Below, piece after piece: positions 1 through 9,055 of a DNA stretch of 64,000 nucleotides. The first letter of the stretch is position 1. Each line of letters starts with the position of its first letter. Origin of the DNA: Brevundimonas naejangsanensis (GTDB lineage: Bacteria; Pseudomonadota; Alphaproteobacteria; Caulobacterales; Caulobacteraceae); NCBI RefSeq assembly GCF_003627995.1, contig NZ_CP032707.1:855501-919500 (forward strand), read 5' to 3'. The position numbers and the translations under genes were made by a program. The notes beneath the pieces were generated by a model. It worked only from the letters and a program-made list of their open reading frames with translations, was not told the DNA's origin and did not search any database.

Positions 1-360
1 GAGCAGATAGGACAGGGCAACCACCAGGTCGGCCTGGCCCAGCAGGCGCAGGTAGCGGAACAGCTCTACCCCCGCGAAGGCGCCCAGCGCCCCGCCCACG
101 GCCATGATGCCGCCGATGCGATAATCGACCGCCTTCATGCCCGAATAGCGGATCACGCCCGAGGTCGAGGAGGCGACGACGTGGCTGGCCTGGCTGGCCA
201 CCGCCACCGTCGGCGGAATCCCCAGGAAGACCAGGACCGGGGCCATCAGGAAGCCGCCGCCGATGCCGAACAGGCCGGACACAAAGCCGACCAGCGCCCC
301 CAGCATGACCAGGAGCGGCCAGTTCACCGAGACTTCGGCGATGGGCAGGTAGATATCCAC
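1..360 (-). CDS. TauE/SafE-family membrane permease, N-terminal part (cut by window edge)
   Basis: The reverse strand encodes 120 residues running off the left edge. The start is a GTG at 360 giving (M)DIYLPIAEVSVNWPLL; a methionine six residues later is the alternative. A first membrane helix leads into GFVSGLFGIGGGFLMAPVL, the glycine-rich signature of the TauE/SafE (DUF81) family of sulfite/organosulfonate-type exporters. Further hydrophobic segments follow (around residues 45-65 and 75-110). The family normally has 250-300 residues with 7-8 helices, so more than half lies outside the window. The substrate cannot be predicted. It lies upstream of nothing obvious; podJ follows in the same orientation on its right. 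Confidence 0.85.
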   Translation of the reverse strand, partial: MDIYLPIAEVSVNWPLLVMLGALVGFVSGLFGIGGGFLMAPVLVFLGIPPTVAVASQASHVVASSTSGVIRYSGMKAVDYRIGGIMAVGGALGAFAGVELFRYLRLLGQADLVVALSYLL

Positions 361-477
361 GGCACGCGCCTTCGGCTGGAAGGACAGGCAATCGGCGCCG
401 GAAAGGCGACTAGGCTTCCGGTCTTAGCGAGCCCTGCGGCGAACCGCCACCCCCGGTCCGCAGGCGCGCTCGACCGA

Positions 478-3274
478 TCAGGTGATCGGCTCGGCGGTGA
501 AGGCGTCGGCGGCCTCGCGCGCCGTGCGCCGCTCGGCGGCCGACAGGCCGGGAGTCAGTCGCTGCACCGCGGCCAGGGCCTGCTGATCGCCGCGCCGCGC
601 CGCGATCATGTACCATTTGAAGGCCTCGACCCGGTTCGGCGCCACGCCCTCGTCGCCCTTCTCCAGCAGCTGGGCCACGTTGTACTGGCTGTCCACCAGG
701 CCCGCGCCGGCCGCCCGGGTCAGCCAGGCCAGGGCCTCGACGCGGTTCCGCGCCCCGCCGACCCCGTCATACAGCTGCATGGCGTGGAAATGCATGGCGC
801 GCGGCTCGCCGGCCTCGGCGGCGCGGCGGGCCCAGGCGCGCGCCTCGGCGTCATCCGCCGCCTGGCCCGCCCCCCGTCCTGATACAGGACCGCCAGCCGC
901 AGCTGCGCCGGGGCGTAGCCCAGGTTGGCCGCGCGGATCAGGGGCTCCAGCCCGCTGTCGTCGCCGTTGTCGAGCATCTGCGCCGCGCGGGCGAACAGGG
1001 CCGCCCCTTCGGTCGCCGCGACGTCGGGCGAGGGCACGGCGTCCGTCGGCGCTCCGTCCAGGGCCAGGGCGGCGATCGGGGTCCCCGCGTCGCCCGACGC
1101 CGCTTCCTCGGCCTGCGGCGCGAGGGCGAAACCGCCCGGCAGGGTCAGGCCCGCGTCGCCCGCCACCTGCAGGCTGGCGTAGCCGCCGCCGACGATCAGC
1201 GCCGCCACGGCCGAGGCGCCCAGGGCCTTGCGCATGGTCGAGCCCTGACGGCCCGCCTGCCGGTCCAGCCGCTCCTGCAGCTTGGACTTGCCGCCGCGCT
1301 TGGCCAGGCCGAAGGCCGGGCGAGACGCCGCCTCGCCCTCGGGGGCCATGGCCGCACGGGCGGCCTCCAGCACGTCGCGGGTCGAGGCGCCGCCCGCCGC
1401 CGCCTCGGCGCCGGGGGCGATGAATTCCAGTTCGGCCGAGAAGCCGTCGTCGTCTGACGCCGGCGTCGGTTCGTCGACCTCGGGCGCGGGCCCCGCGCCG
1501 GCTTCGGCCGTCGCCACCGCCGCCAGGATGTCGCTGACGTCCGCCCCCCGAACAGGTCGTCGTCCGCGTCCGACGCCGTGATCGTCGTCGTCGGCGGGGC
1601 CCAGGCCTCGGCCGCGACCCGGCCGAAGGGCGCGCCCGTCGTCGGCCCCTCGCCTTCCAGCAGTTCGGCGTCCAGAGGATCGATGAAGTCGCCTTCAGCG
1701 CGCGCCTCGGCCTGCGAAGGGAAGGGCTCGGCGGCCAAGGCGCCGGCCAGGGGGACGCCGGCCAGGGGATCGCTGGACCAGGGCTCGACCGGATCGGCGA
1801 AGGCGGCGGCGCGCCAGTCGCCGCCCGCGCCCTCGGCCGGGGTCCAGGGCGCCACGTCGAGCTCGTCGTGCGGCGGAAGGCGACGCGCGACGCGATCGCC
1901 GCGCTGCTCCATGCTGTCGCGGGCCTCGGCCAGAAGCCGCGCCGTGCGTTCCTCGCTCTGGCGCATCCGTTCGGCCAGGTCGCCCGAGGCGCGCTCGTGG
2001 CGCTGCTGAATCTTGTCGGTGCTTTCCGACAGGCGGCGGCCGATGTCGTCCAGGGCCTGGGCCGAGCGGCGCTCCGACTGGGCGATGCGTTCGCTGAGCC
2101 GGTCCGAGATGCGGGTGATCTCGCCGCCCAGCCGCTCCAGCGCCAGGGCGTGCTGGTCGTCGGCGCGGGTCAGGCGCTGATCCACCGTCTCGGCGTGACG
2201 GGCCAGGTCGCGTTCCAGCTTCTGCTCCAGCGCGACGAGGCGCGCGTCGCCGACGCCCCCGGCCTCGACCTTCTCGACCCGGCCGTTCAGATTCTGGGCG
2301 ATGCGCAGGATTTCACGCCCCATGCCCTCGACCGCGGCGGCCGAGCGCTGCTCGGCGGCGCGCGCCTGGTCCCCGATGGCCGCCAGGGCCCGCTCGATGC
2401 GGTCGACGCGGCCTTCGGTCTCGACCGTGTCGAGGCGGCGCATCAGTTCGACGCGGCTGGTCTCGACCTGGCGGGTCAGGCTCTCGGCCAGTTGCTCGAA
2501 CCGCGAGGCCTCGCGAGGCTGATCCTGCTGCAGGCGGCCCTCGGCGTCGCGCATGCGCTGGTCCAGGGCCGCGAAGGACCGCTCCAGCCCATGCAGGGCC
2601 TCGGACGTGCGGGCCTGGGCCTCGTCCAGCCGCTGGCCGACCTGGGCCAGGCGATCCATGCCCGCGCCCGCGCCGACGTTTTGCTCGATCGTCTCGATCC
2701 TGTCGCGCAGGTCGCTGACGCCCGCCCGCTGGCGCTCGTCCAACTCGTAAAGCCGGGTGGAGATGGCGGTCAGGGCCGCGTCCAGCTTGTCCAGTCCGTC
2801 GCGAGAGCTGGCGTCCTGTTCCAGGCGGCGCAGGCGGCGGTGCCCCTCGCGCACCTCTTCGGCGATGTCGTCGAGGCGTCGCGCCTGGGCCGCGTCGGCC
2901 TTGTCCTGCGCCTCCAGCCGGCGCACCAGGCCGGCAACGGCCTGGTCGATGCCCTGGATGGCCACGGTCGAGCGGCGTTCGGCCGCCTCCAGCCGCTCGG
3001 CGATCACCTCCAGCGAGGCGCCCCTGCGTCCCAGGTCCGGCTCGGCATAGGCGTCGTCCAGGCGGCGGGCGCGGCTGCGGCGGTCATAGGGATCGGGAAT
3101 GGGCGAGCGGCGCGGCAGGGTGGCGACCCCGTCCTCGTCCTCGTCGGGCTCGTCCATGATCATGGAGTTCAGCCATTCGCCCAGGGTCATGCCCGAACGG
3201 CGCGCCAAGTCCTTGGCGATCTCGCGCGCCTTGGGATCAATGCCTTTCACGCTCCACGGCGCCGCTGCGGTCAC
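478..3274 (-). pseudogene. podJ: PodJ-like polar localization factor, broken by two one-base shifts
   Basis: The N-terminus (MTAAAPWSVKGIDPKAREI, then LARRSGMTLGEWLN) matches Caulobacter PodJ as I remember it, the polarity factor that recruits PleC and pilus/holdfast machinery to the pole. About 350 residues of coiled coil follow, then an acidic linker, one membrane helix (near 1180-1220) and Sel1-like repeats. The reading frame breaks twice, at C6 runs 1544-1549 and 870-875. Adding one C to each run restores a continuous protein of about 930 residues ending at 478, close to the 974 of Caulobacter PodJ. The first frame alone would run on to 1196 with an arginine/proline-rich nonsense tail. 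Sequencing error in homopolymers is more likely than true loss, but the sequence as given encodes no intact protein. I see no domain after the Sel1 repeats. Confidence 0.85.
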
Positions 3275-3399
3275 TGATTCGCCTCCCGACCCATGACGCG
3301 AACGGTATCCTTCCAGATAGAGCGTGTAAACGTGTCGTTAACCGCAAGATGTGGCGCCTGAACCCTATCTGCGACCCGGCGCTGATGCGCCCGCCATGG

Positions 3400-3414
3400 T
3401 TAATGCCATGTTTA
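3400..3414. promoter_or_regulatory. CtrA-like binding site between podJ and the small membrane protein gene
   Basis: The motif TTAA-N7-TTTA differs by one base from the CtrA consensus TTAA-N7-TTAA and is followed by another TTAA at 3417-3420. It lies in the 222-bp divergent gap, about 125 bp upstream of podJ and 83 bp upstream of the small gene at 3497. A GATTC (CcrM-type) site at 3276-3280 abuts the podJ start. In Caulobacter podJ is cell-cycle regulated, so such sites are plausible; binding is inference. Confidence 0.4.
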
Positions 3415-3496
3415 GCTTAACCGCTCAGCAAGAATTGCGACGGCGCGGACCTCGCCCGCTTGCATCGCCTCGCCGGGCGCCCCAACTGGCGCCGTC

Positions 3497-3715
3497 ATGG
3501 ACGCTGTGCTGACCCTGACCCTGCTGATCGTCTCGATCGCCGTCGTCGTCTTGTCCGGCTGGCGCGGATCGCGGCCGCCCGACCTCACGCGCGGCCCGCG
3601 CATGGTCCCGTGGCGCTTCCTCATGCTGGCGTTCGCCGCCCTGGCCTTCCTGCTGCTGATCCACCTGATGGCGGAAGTCAGCGGGCGGCCGCTGCCGTCG
3701 GCCCCGCCCTTCTAG
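3497..3715 (+). CDS. small membrane protein, two predicted helices
   Basis: A 72-residue protein. Residues 3-20 (AVLTLTLLIVSIAVVVLSG) and about 41-58 (FLMLAFAALAFLLLIHLM) are strongly hydrophobic, separated by a positively charged loop with several arginines. This suggests a hairpin with both ends on the same side. I do not recognise a named family. Codon use is like its neighbours and the gene is not overlapped by a better candidate, which supports it being real. It is divergent from podJ and convergent with argF, with a short palindromic repeat between it and argF. Confidence 0.6.
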   Translation: MDAVLTLTLLIVSIAVVVLSGWRGSRPPDLTRGPRMVPWRFLMLAFAALAFLLLIHLMAEVSGRPLPSAPPF

Positions 3716-3758
3716 GCAGGGCCGCCAAGGCGGCTTGAGCCGTTAGGGCGAGGACAAT

Positions 3759-3790
3759 GGCCCTCAAGCAGCGCGAAGCGCGTTAGGGCC
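3759..3790. repeat. dispersed palindrome, TCAAGCAGC...GTTAG family
   Basis: An imperfect inverted repeat: outer arms GGCCCT and AGGGCC, inner CAAGCAGC and GCGCGTTAG around a CGAAG centre. The same core with different complementary outer arms recurs at 8814-8849, 8925-8954, 10790-10819, 44018-44059 and 52010-52040. It sits between two convergent genes, where it could help end both transcripts. Confidence 0.7.
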
Positions 3791-3810
3791 GCTCACAAAG
3801 CAGGCGCGTT

Positions 3811-4728
3811 TCACTCGCCCGCGAAGCACCAGGCCAGGACCGCCTTCTGGGCGTGCAGGCGGTTCTCGGCCTCGTCCCAGATCAGCGACTGCGGGCCGTC
3901 GATGACCGCGTCCGTCACCTCTTCGCCGCGGTGGGCCGGCAGGCAGTGCAGGAAGACCGCGTCGTCGGCCGCCTCGGCCATCAGGGCCTCGTCGACGCTG
4001 TAGGGTTCGAAGGCGGCCAGACGGGCCTCATAATCCTGATCGCCCATCGACACCCAGGTGTCGGTGACGACGACGTCGGCGCCCTTGACCGCCTCGCGCG
4101 GGTCGCTGGTCAGGGTGACGTGGGCGCCGCCCTTCTCCAGGTCGCGCAGATCGGGGTGGTATTCCGCCGGGCAGGCGACGCGCAGGTGGAAGCCGAACTT
4201 GGGCGCGGCGTGCATGAAGCTGTGGCAGACGTTGTTGCCGTCGCCGATCCAGGCGATCGTCTTGCCCTCGATGGGGCCGCGATGCTCCTCGATGGTCATC
4301 AGGTCGGCGAGGATCTGGCACGGGTGGCTGCGGTCGGTCAGGCCGTTGACGACGGGAACGGTCGAGACGCGAGCGAAGCGCTCGACGTCCTCATGGTCGT
4401 TGGCGCGGATCATCACGGCGTCGACCATGCGCGACAGGACGCGGGCCGTGTCCTCGACCGGCTCGCCCCGACCCAGCTGCATGTCCGAGGCGGTGGCGAT
4501 GATGGAATCCCCGCCCAGCTGGCGGATGGCGGCGTCGAAGCTGAAGCGGGTGCGGGTCGAGTTCTTCTCGAAGATCATGGCGAGGACGCGGTCCTTGCCC
4601 GGCGCGTCGGCGTCGGGACGGCCCTGCGGCCAGCCCTTTCGCGCGCGCTTGCGGGCGTGGGCGTCGTCCAGGATGGCGCGCAGATCGGCGGCGTCCAGCC
4701 GGTGGATGTCGAGGAAGTGACGGACCAT
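3811..4728 (-). CDS. argF: ornithine carbamoyltransferase
   Basis: Transfers the carbamoyl group of carbamoyl phosphate to ornithine to give citrulline, in arginine biosynthesis in the cytosol. The 305-residue length is normal. Visible motifs are the carbamoyl-phosphate loop [14 protein letters not shown] (about residues 54-67), DRSHPCQ in the hinge region, the ornithine loop [12 protein letters not shown], and [10 protein letters not shown] with the catalytic-site cysteine. The gene follows argD (4899-6089) in the same direction; the 170-bp gap holds a palindromic repeat, so the pair may be one transcript. Confidence 0.97.
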   Translation of the reverse strand: MVRHFLDIHRLDAADLRAILDDAHARKRARKGWPQGRPDADAPGKDRVLAMIFEKNSTRTRFSFDAAIRQLGGDSIIATASDMQLGRGEPVEDTARVLSRMVDAVMIRANDHEDVERFARVSTVPVVNGLTDRSHPCQILADLMTIEEHRGPIEGKTIAWIGDGNNVCHSFMHAAPKFGFHLRVACPAEYHPDLRDLEKGGAHVTLTSDPREAVKGADVVVTDTWVSMGDQDYEARLAAFEPYSVDEALMAEAADDAVFLHCLPAHRGEEVTDAVIDGPQSLIWDEAENRLHAQKAVLAWCFAGE

Positions 4729-4734
4729 GGCAGA

Positions 4735-4893
4735 CCCTCTCCCTCCCCTTCATGGGGAGGGTGGTCCCGCAGGGACCGGGTGGGGACGGCCTTACGGAAA
4801 CCCTAGAACAAGGGAACAGCGTCCCCACCCGGCCTCGCCCCCAACTCAAGTCGATGGGGGGCTCGGCCCCCTCCCCATCAAGGGGAGGGAGAA
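4735..4893. repeat. composite inverted repeat between argD and argF
   Basis: Two CCCTCCCC/GGGGAGGG hairpins face one another: one at about 4740-4761 (CCCTCCCC TTCAT GGGGAGGG) and one at about 4870-4892 (CCCTCCCC ATCAA GGGGAGGG). The inner flanks GGGTGGGGACG and CGTCCCCACCC also pair. The whole unit can fold on itself. It belongs to the same class as the repeats at 31.85-32.02 kb and 44.4-44.7 kb. Confidence 0.75.
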
Positions 4894-4898
4894 AGCAC

Positions 4899-6089
4899 TT
4901 ACGCGGCCATCTTGGCGCGGGCGACCTCGCAGGCCGTTTCGAACTTCTCGACGGCCTCGCGGGCCTCGTCGAGGGTGATGTTCAGCGGCGGCAGGATGCG
5001 GACCAGGTTGTCGCCGCCGCCGGCGACCAGCAGCCTGGCCTCGTCGCGGGCCCAGCCCATGAAGTCGCGGTTGTTGGGGACCAGCTTGACGCCCAGCAGC
5101 AGCCCCTTGCCGCGCACCTCGACGATCACGTCAGGGAAGCGTTCGGCCAGGCCGTGCAGCTGCTGCTTCAGATAGCCGGCGATCTCGTTGACGTTGGCCA
5201 GGACCGCGTCCGACGACACCTCGTCGAAGGCGGCCTTGCCGACGGCCATGGCCAGGGGGTTGCCGCCGAAGGTCGAGCCGTGCACGCCGACCGTCATGCC
5301 CTTGGCCGCCTCGGCGGTCGCTAGGCAGGCGCCGACGGGGAAGCCGCCGCCCAGGGCCTTGGCGATGGCCATGATGTCCGGCGTCATGCCGGCCCATTCG
5401 TGGGCCCAAAGCTTGCCGGTCCGGCCCATGCCGCACTGGACCTCGTCGAAGATGATCAGCACGCCGTACTGGTCGGCCATCTCGCGCATCCAGCGCAGGT
5501 CGGCGTCCGGCGTGGCGCGGCAGCCGCCCTCGCCCTGCACCGGCTCCAGGATGATCGCCGCCGTGGTCGGGTTCTCGAAGGCCGCCGTCAGGGCCTCCTT
5601 GTCGCCCCACACCAGCTGATGGAAGCCTTCCATCTTGGGCCCGAAGCCCTCGGTGTAGCTGGGGTTGGCGGCGGCGTTGATGGCGCCGTAGGTGCGACCG
5701 TGGAAGGAGCCGTCGAAGCCGTAGATGTCGATGCGCTCGGGCTGGCCGTTGGCGACGTGGAATTTACGCGCCGTCTTCAGGGCGCACTCCACGGCCTCGG
5801 TGCCGGAGTTGGTGAAGAAGACCACGTCGGCGAAGGACTTGGCGCACAGGTCGTCGGCCAGGGCGTCCTGACCGGGAATCTTGAAGATGTTGGAGACGTG
5901 CCACAGCTTCTCGGCCTGGTCCTTGACCGCCTGCACCAGCTTGGGGTGGGCGTGGCCCAGGGCGTTGGTCGAGATGCCCGAGACGCAGTCGAGGTACTCC
6001 GTGCCATCCTTGGCCCACAGGCGGACGCCCTGGCCGCGCTCCACTTCCAGCGGCGCGCGATTATAGACACCCATCAGATGACCGGACAC
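4899..6089 (-). CDS. argD: acetylornithine/succinyldiaminopimelate aminotransferase
   Basis: A PLP-dependent class III aminotransferase of arginine synthesis (N-acetylornithine), often also serving the lysine pathway. It has 396 residues, typical for ArgD. Visible are the cofactor-contacting [15 protein letters not shown], the [18 protein letters not shown] segment with the aspartate that binds the pyridine nitrogen, and [14 protein letters not shown] with the PLP lysine. The start is a GTG at 6089 ([18 protein letters not shown]); the ATG at 6074 is the alternative. It is followed by argF. dapE lies 6.6 kb away on the other strand. Confidence 0.95.
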   Translation of the reverse strand: MSGHLMGVYNRAPLEVERGQGVRLWAKDGTEYLDCVSGISTNALGHAHPKLVQAVKDQAEKLWHVSNIFKIPGQDALADDLCAKSFADVVFFTNSGTEAVECALKTARKFHVANGQPERIDIYGFDGSFHGRTYGAINAAANPSYTEGFGPKMEGFHQLVWGDKEALTAAFENPTTAAIILEPVQGEGGCRATPDADLRWMREMADQYGVLIIFDEVQCGMGRTGKLWAHEWAGMTPDIMAIAKALGGGFPVGACLATAEAAKGMTVGVHGSTFGGNPLAMAVGKAAFDEVSSDAVLANVNEIAGYLKQQLHGLAERFPDVIVEVRGKGLLLGVKLVPNNRDFMGWARDEARLLVAGGGDNLVRILPPLNITLDEAREAVEKFETACEVARAKMAA

Positions 6090-6209
6090 TTGGCAGACTC
6101 CATAAAGCGAGACGGCCCCGACGCATCCGCGACGGGACCGCTTTGGAAAAGGGCGACGAACTTGTCGGGCGCTATTCCGGCTTAGTCAACACCGCAGGCG
6201 CGGCCTTTT

Positions 6210-7118
6210 TCACCGCAGTCCCGCATCCAGTTTCTCGATCAGGGCGGCGTAGGTCGCGCCCGCCGCCGCGATGGTCGCGCCTTCGACCTGATCCACCGCG
6301 TCGTCCGCCGAATGGATCAGGCGGAAGACCTTGGGCGTGAAGCCTTCGGCCAGGCCGTTGTCATCGCCGCCGTTGAAGGCCAGCCACATCTGATGGGCGC
6401 CGATCTCGTCCTGGAAGCCCAGGGACACCACCGGCGCGCCCGCCGCCGAGAAGGCGCGGTCGTCCGACGGCGGATAGACGGGGAAGCCGACGCACTGCAT
6501 GGCCCGCTCGGCGCACAGTTCCTGCACCGCGCGGGTGACGAAGGCCGACTGCGGCCCGTTGTTCTGGCCATACATCATCGTGTCGCCGTAGGCCGCGACG
6601 TCCGAATTCACCACGGCCGCCACATCAGCGATGCCGTGCGCCTCGATCCATTTGCGCGCGCCGACCAGGCCGAGTTCCTCCTGATCGAAGAAGATGACGC
6701 GGACGCGGTGCGTCAGCGGCCTGCCGCGGAGCGCCTTGGCCGCCTCAATCACGGCCACCACCGAACCGGCGTTGTCGACCACGCCCTGCGACAGGGTCCC
6801 GTCGCGCAAGCGCACCGCGTCGTAGTGGGCGGTCAGCAGAATCTCCTTCGCCCCGTCACCGATGGTGACGACGACGTTGGAGCCCTGCAGCGGCGTCGCG
6901 CGCCCGCCGCCCGCGAAGGTCTCGACCGAGGGCTCGAAGCCGGCGGCCCGCAACTGGCCCAGCAGGACGTTGAGCCGCTCGGCGTTGGACGGCTGGGCGT
7001 AGGCGGCGATCTGGGCCTTCAGCGCCCCCTCCGGCGAGACGGCGTCCTGCGCCGCAGCGGACGTGGACAACAGAGCGCCGACGACGACGGCGGACGCGAG
7101 AACGGATCGAAGCAGCAT
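6210..7118 (-). CDS. exported M28-family metallopeptidase
   Basis: A 302-residue protein with a signal peptide (LLRSVLASAVVVGALLSTSAAAQ, residues 2-24). The zinc-peptidase core follows: LLTAHYDAV (first metal His), GVVDNAGSVVAVIEAA (bridging Asp), FFDQEELGLVGARKW (catalytic Glu pair), VVNSDVAAYG (metal Asp) and a C-terminal LIHSADDAVDQVEG (metal His). This order is that of the M28 aminopeptidase/glutaminyl-cyclase fold. It probably trims peptides in the periplasm; the exact substrate cannot be told. It stands alone, with argD behind it and the ABC permease upstream. Confidence 0.85.
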   Translation of the reverse strand: MLLRSVLASAVVVGALLSTSAAAQDAVSPEGALKAQIAAYAQPSNAERLNVLLGQLRAAGFEPSVETFAGGGRATPLQGSNVVVTIGDGAKEILLTAHYDAVRLRDGTLSQGVVDNAGSVVAVIEAAKALRGRPLTHRVRVIFFDQEELGLVGARKWIEAHGIADVAAVVNSDVAAYGDTMMYGQNNGPQSAFVTRAVQELCAERAMQCVGFPVYPPSDDRAFSAAGAPVVSLGFQDEIGAHQMWLAFNGGDDNGLAEGFTPKVFRLIHSADDAVDQVEGATIAAAGATYAALIEKLDAGLR

Positions 7119-7155
7119 GCAGGACCTCCCCAGGCAGGCCTGCAGACCTAAAGGC

Positions 7156-7992
7156 TCAGCTCTTCAGGCGCCAGCCCGAACGGAACACCAGCCAGCAGGC
7201 CGCGCCCATAACCACGGTCAGCACGGCGCTCATCACCACGCCGACCATCAGGCTGCCCTCGGCGTGGCCGATGAAGCCCGCCCGGAAGCCGTCGATCAGG
7301 TAGAAGAAGGGGTTGAAGCGGCTGATGCCGGCGAAGGGCTGGGGCAGGCTGTCGATCAGGTAGAAGGTGCCCGACAGAAAGGTCATCGGCATGACCACGA
7401 AGTTCTGCACCGCCGACAGATGGTCGAACTTCTCGGACCACAGGCCCGCCAGCACCCCGACCATGCCCATCAGCAGCGAGGCGATCAGGCCGAACCAGAC
7501 GATCAGGGCGACGTTGGCCAGGCCCAGCCTGGCGAACGGCATGACGCACAGGGCCGTCACCAGACCGACCGCCACCCCGCGCGTCGCCGCGCCCAGGGTG
7601 AAGCCGATGGTCAGCTCCAGCGGGCTGAGCGGCGGAGTCAGGAAGTCGGTCGCCGTGCCCATGATCTTGGCCTGGATCAGGCTGGAGGAGGCGTTGGCGA
7701 AGGCGTTCTGCAGGATGGCCATCATGATCAGGCCGGGCGCCACGAACTCGGCGAAGGGGGTGCCGTGCAGCGGCGGCCGCGCGCCCTTCAGCGCCACCAC
7801 GAAGACCATCATGTAGAGCAGGGTCGTCACCACCGGGGCCGCGACCGTCTGGGCCCCCACCTTCCAGAAGCGGCGCACCTCCTTGAGATACAGGGTGCGC
7901 AGGCCGACCCAGTTCATCCCGTCGTAGCGACGGGGCTGGGGCAGGCCGTGAGGGCGGGACGAGGCGTCGGAACCGGCGATCGGGTGCGTCAT
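7156..7992 (-). CDS. ABC-2 type transporter permease
   Basis: A 278-residue integral membrane protein with about six helices and a cytoplasmic N-terminus. The segment MNWVGLRTLYLKEVRRFWKV followed by QTVAAPVVTTLLYMMVFVVAL is typical of the YadH/NodJ-like ABC-2 permeases. The C-terminal part carries the family pattern SGTFYLIDSLP...FNPFFYLIDGFRAGFIG. These proteins export lipids, polysaccharides or drugs with a separate ATPase. No ATPase gene lies beside it in the window, so the partner is elsewhere. It is divergent from gcrA across a 234-bp gap. Confidence 0.9.
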   Translation of the reverse strand: MTHPIAGSDASSRPHGLPQPRRYDGMNWVGLRTLYLKEVRRFWKVGAQTVAAPVVTTLLYMMVFVVALKGARPPLHGTPFAEFVAPGLIMMAILQNAFANASSSLIQAKIMGTATDFLTPPLSPLELTIGFTLGAATRGVAVGLVTALCVMPFARLGLANVALIVWFGLIASLLMGMVGVLAGLWSEKFDHLSAVQNFVVMPMTFLSGTFYLIDSLPQPFAGISRFNPFFYLIDGFRAGFIGHAEGSLMVGVVMSAVLTVVMGAACWLVFRSGWRLKS

Positions 7993-8038
7993 GCCGCCTC
8001 AGATGCGACAGCCAAGCCGGTTTCGCAAGGCGTCCCCC

Positions 8039-8203
8039 TGTGGATGACCGCCGAGAAATTGAGTCAAATCGGGACATTAACCATACTAGATGTTGTTTCT
8101 GTGGACAGGTGAACTCCTACATATTGCGTGTTTTAAGGGGTGATTTACGATTAGAAGCGTGATTAGGGACCGAAATTCGGACTCCGGCACAAGATATTGA
8201 ATC
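8039..8203 (+). promoter_or_regulatory. gcrA upstream region with CcrM, CtrA-like and DnaA-like sites
   Basis: The gap before gcrA is AT-richer than its surroundings. It holds three GANTC sites (GAGTC 8061-8065, GACTC 8180-8184, GAATC 8199-8203), the target of the CcrM methylase. A TTAA-N7-TTTA at 8133-8147 is one base off a CtrA box. TGTGGATGA at 8039-8047 is one mismatch from a DnaA box, and TGTGGACAG at 8100-8108 is weaker. In Caulobacter gcrA responds to DnaA, CtrA and adenine methylation, so the combination fits; use of each site is inferred. Confidence 0.55.
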
Positions 8204-8226
8204 CGACTTCTCCGCAGGAGGGCGAC

Positions 8227-8763
8227 ATGAACCCAGGCTGGACCGAAGACCGCGTCGGCGCGCTCAAGAAGCTGTGGCTGGAAGGCCAGTCAGCGAGCCA
8301 GATCGCCAAGGCCCTGGGCGGCGGCGTGACGCGCAACGCCGTGATCGGCAAGGTGCACCGCCTGGGCCTGTCGGGCCGGGCAGCCCCGTCGCAGCCCGCG
8401 CGCACCACCTTCCGCCCGGCCCGTCCGCGCGCCGCCGCCCCGGCCGCGCCGGTGCAGGCCCCGTCAGCCCCGCGCCGCCTCGAGGCCGCAGCCCCGCGCC
8501 CCGTCGTCGCCGCGCCCGCGCCGCAGGCTCCGAGCCCCGCGCCGGAGCTGCCCGGCACCGCCACCGTGCTGACGCTCGGCGCCCACATGTGCAAATGGCC
8601 GATCGGCGACCCCTCGACCCGCGACTTCAGCTTCTGCGGCCGCCGCGCCTCGGAAGGCGTCTATTGCGTCGAGCACGCCCGCGTCGCCTACCAGCCCCAG
8701 GTCCGCAAGGGCGCCAAGGACGGCGCCTCCGAGCTGGCCCGCAGCCTGCGCCGGTACATCTAA
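8227..8763 (+). CDS. gcrA: GcrA cell-cycle regulator
   Basis: GcrA binds sigma-70 RNA polymerase and activates genes at methylated GANTC promoters in Caulobacterales and relatives. The N-terminus MNPGWTEDRVGALKKLWLEG, then [21 protein letters not shown], is its DNA-binding helix-turn-helix. A proline/alanine-rich linker (about residues 55-110) follows, then the C-terminal sigma-binding region with HMCKWPIGDP, FCGRRAS and YCVEHARVAY. The start at 8227 is chosen because AGGAGG lies at 8216-8221, five bases upstream; an in-frame start at 8197 would add ten unlikely residues. The product has 178 residues. An intrinsic terminator follows 136 bp downstream. Confidence 0.97.
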   Translation: MNPGWTEDRVGALKKLWLEGQSASQIAKALGGGVTRNAVIGKVHRLGLSGRAAPSQPARTTFRPARPRAAAPAAPVQAPSAPRRLEAAAPRPVVAAPAPQAPSPAPELPGTATVLTLGAHMCKWPIGDPSTRDFSFCGRRASEGVYCVEHARVAYQPQVRKGAKDGASELARSLRRYI

Positions 8764-8767
8764 GCCT

Positions 8768-8849
8768 GCTGACGCTCGCGACGCGGTCGCTCGCTGCCTG
8801 AGCAGACGTGACCGCTATCGCTCGCCGCGCGGCGGCTCGCTGCTTGAGC
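8768..8849. repeat. two tandem copies of the TCAAGCAGC-type palindrome
   Basis: Copy one (8768-8803) and copy two (8814-8849) both read, on the reverse strand, as GCTCA(A/G)GCAGCGAGC, a GC stem, then GCGAGCG(T/A)(C/T)AGC. Each folds into a long hairpin. They lie just after the gcrA stop codon. Confidence 0.65.
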
Positions 8850-8899
8850 AGAAGAGCCGCCGCGTCGCCGTCCGTTGCGGCGGCCCCGCCCTCGCCCTC

Positions 8900-8920
8900 G
8901 CCCTCGGCGAGGGCTTTTTT
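8900..8920 (+). terminator. intrinsic terminator after gcrA
   Basis: GCCCTC-GGC-GAGGGC forms a perfect six-pair GC stem (8900-8914) followed directly by six T residues (8915-8920). Orientation and position fit the end of the gcrA transcript. Confidence 0.85.
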
Positions 8921-8924
8921 GTTG

Positions 8925-8954
8925 GCCCTATCGCGCTTCGCGCTGCTTGAGGGC
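8925..8954. repeat. dispersed palindrome, TCAAGCAGC...GATAG family
   Basis: Reverse strand: GCCCTCAAGCAGCGCG, AAG, CGCGATAGGGC, with matched outer arms GCCCT/AGGGC. It follows the gcrA terminator. A GAGGATCGAGCG-type palindromic stretch lies further right (about 8970-9010) before the end of apaG. Confidence 0.65.
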
Positions 8955-9055
8955 TGGAATGTCCGCCCCCTTCGTCACCCTCGGGCTTGCCCCGAGGATC
9001 GAGCGCCGGCCCCGCCACCTCCCCATGCAATGGGGAGGAAAGACTTCCACCGCCC

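Noticed and set aside
1868..3277. 469-residue frame on the plus strand over podJ
   Set aside because: Antisense shadow of a coiled-coil gene in GC-rich DNA; no ribosome site and no recognisable domain.
5400..6185. 261-residue plus-strand frame opposite argD
   Set aside because: Shadow frame; argD on the minus strand is unmistakable.
8800..9055. Small frames after gcrA
   Set aside because: They are made of hairpin repeats and the terminator.
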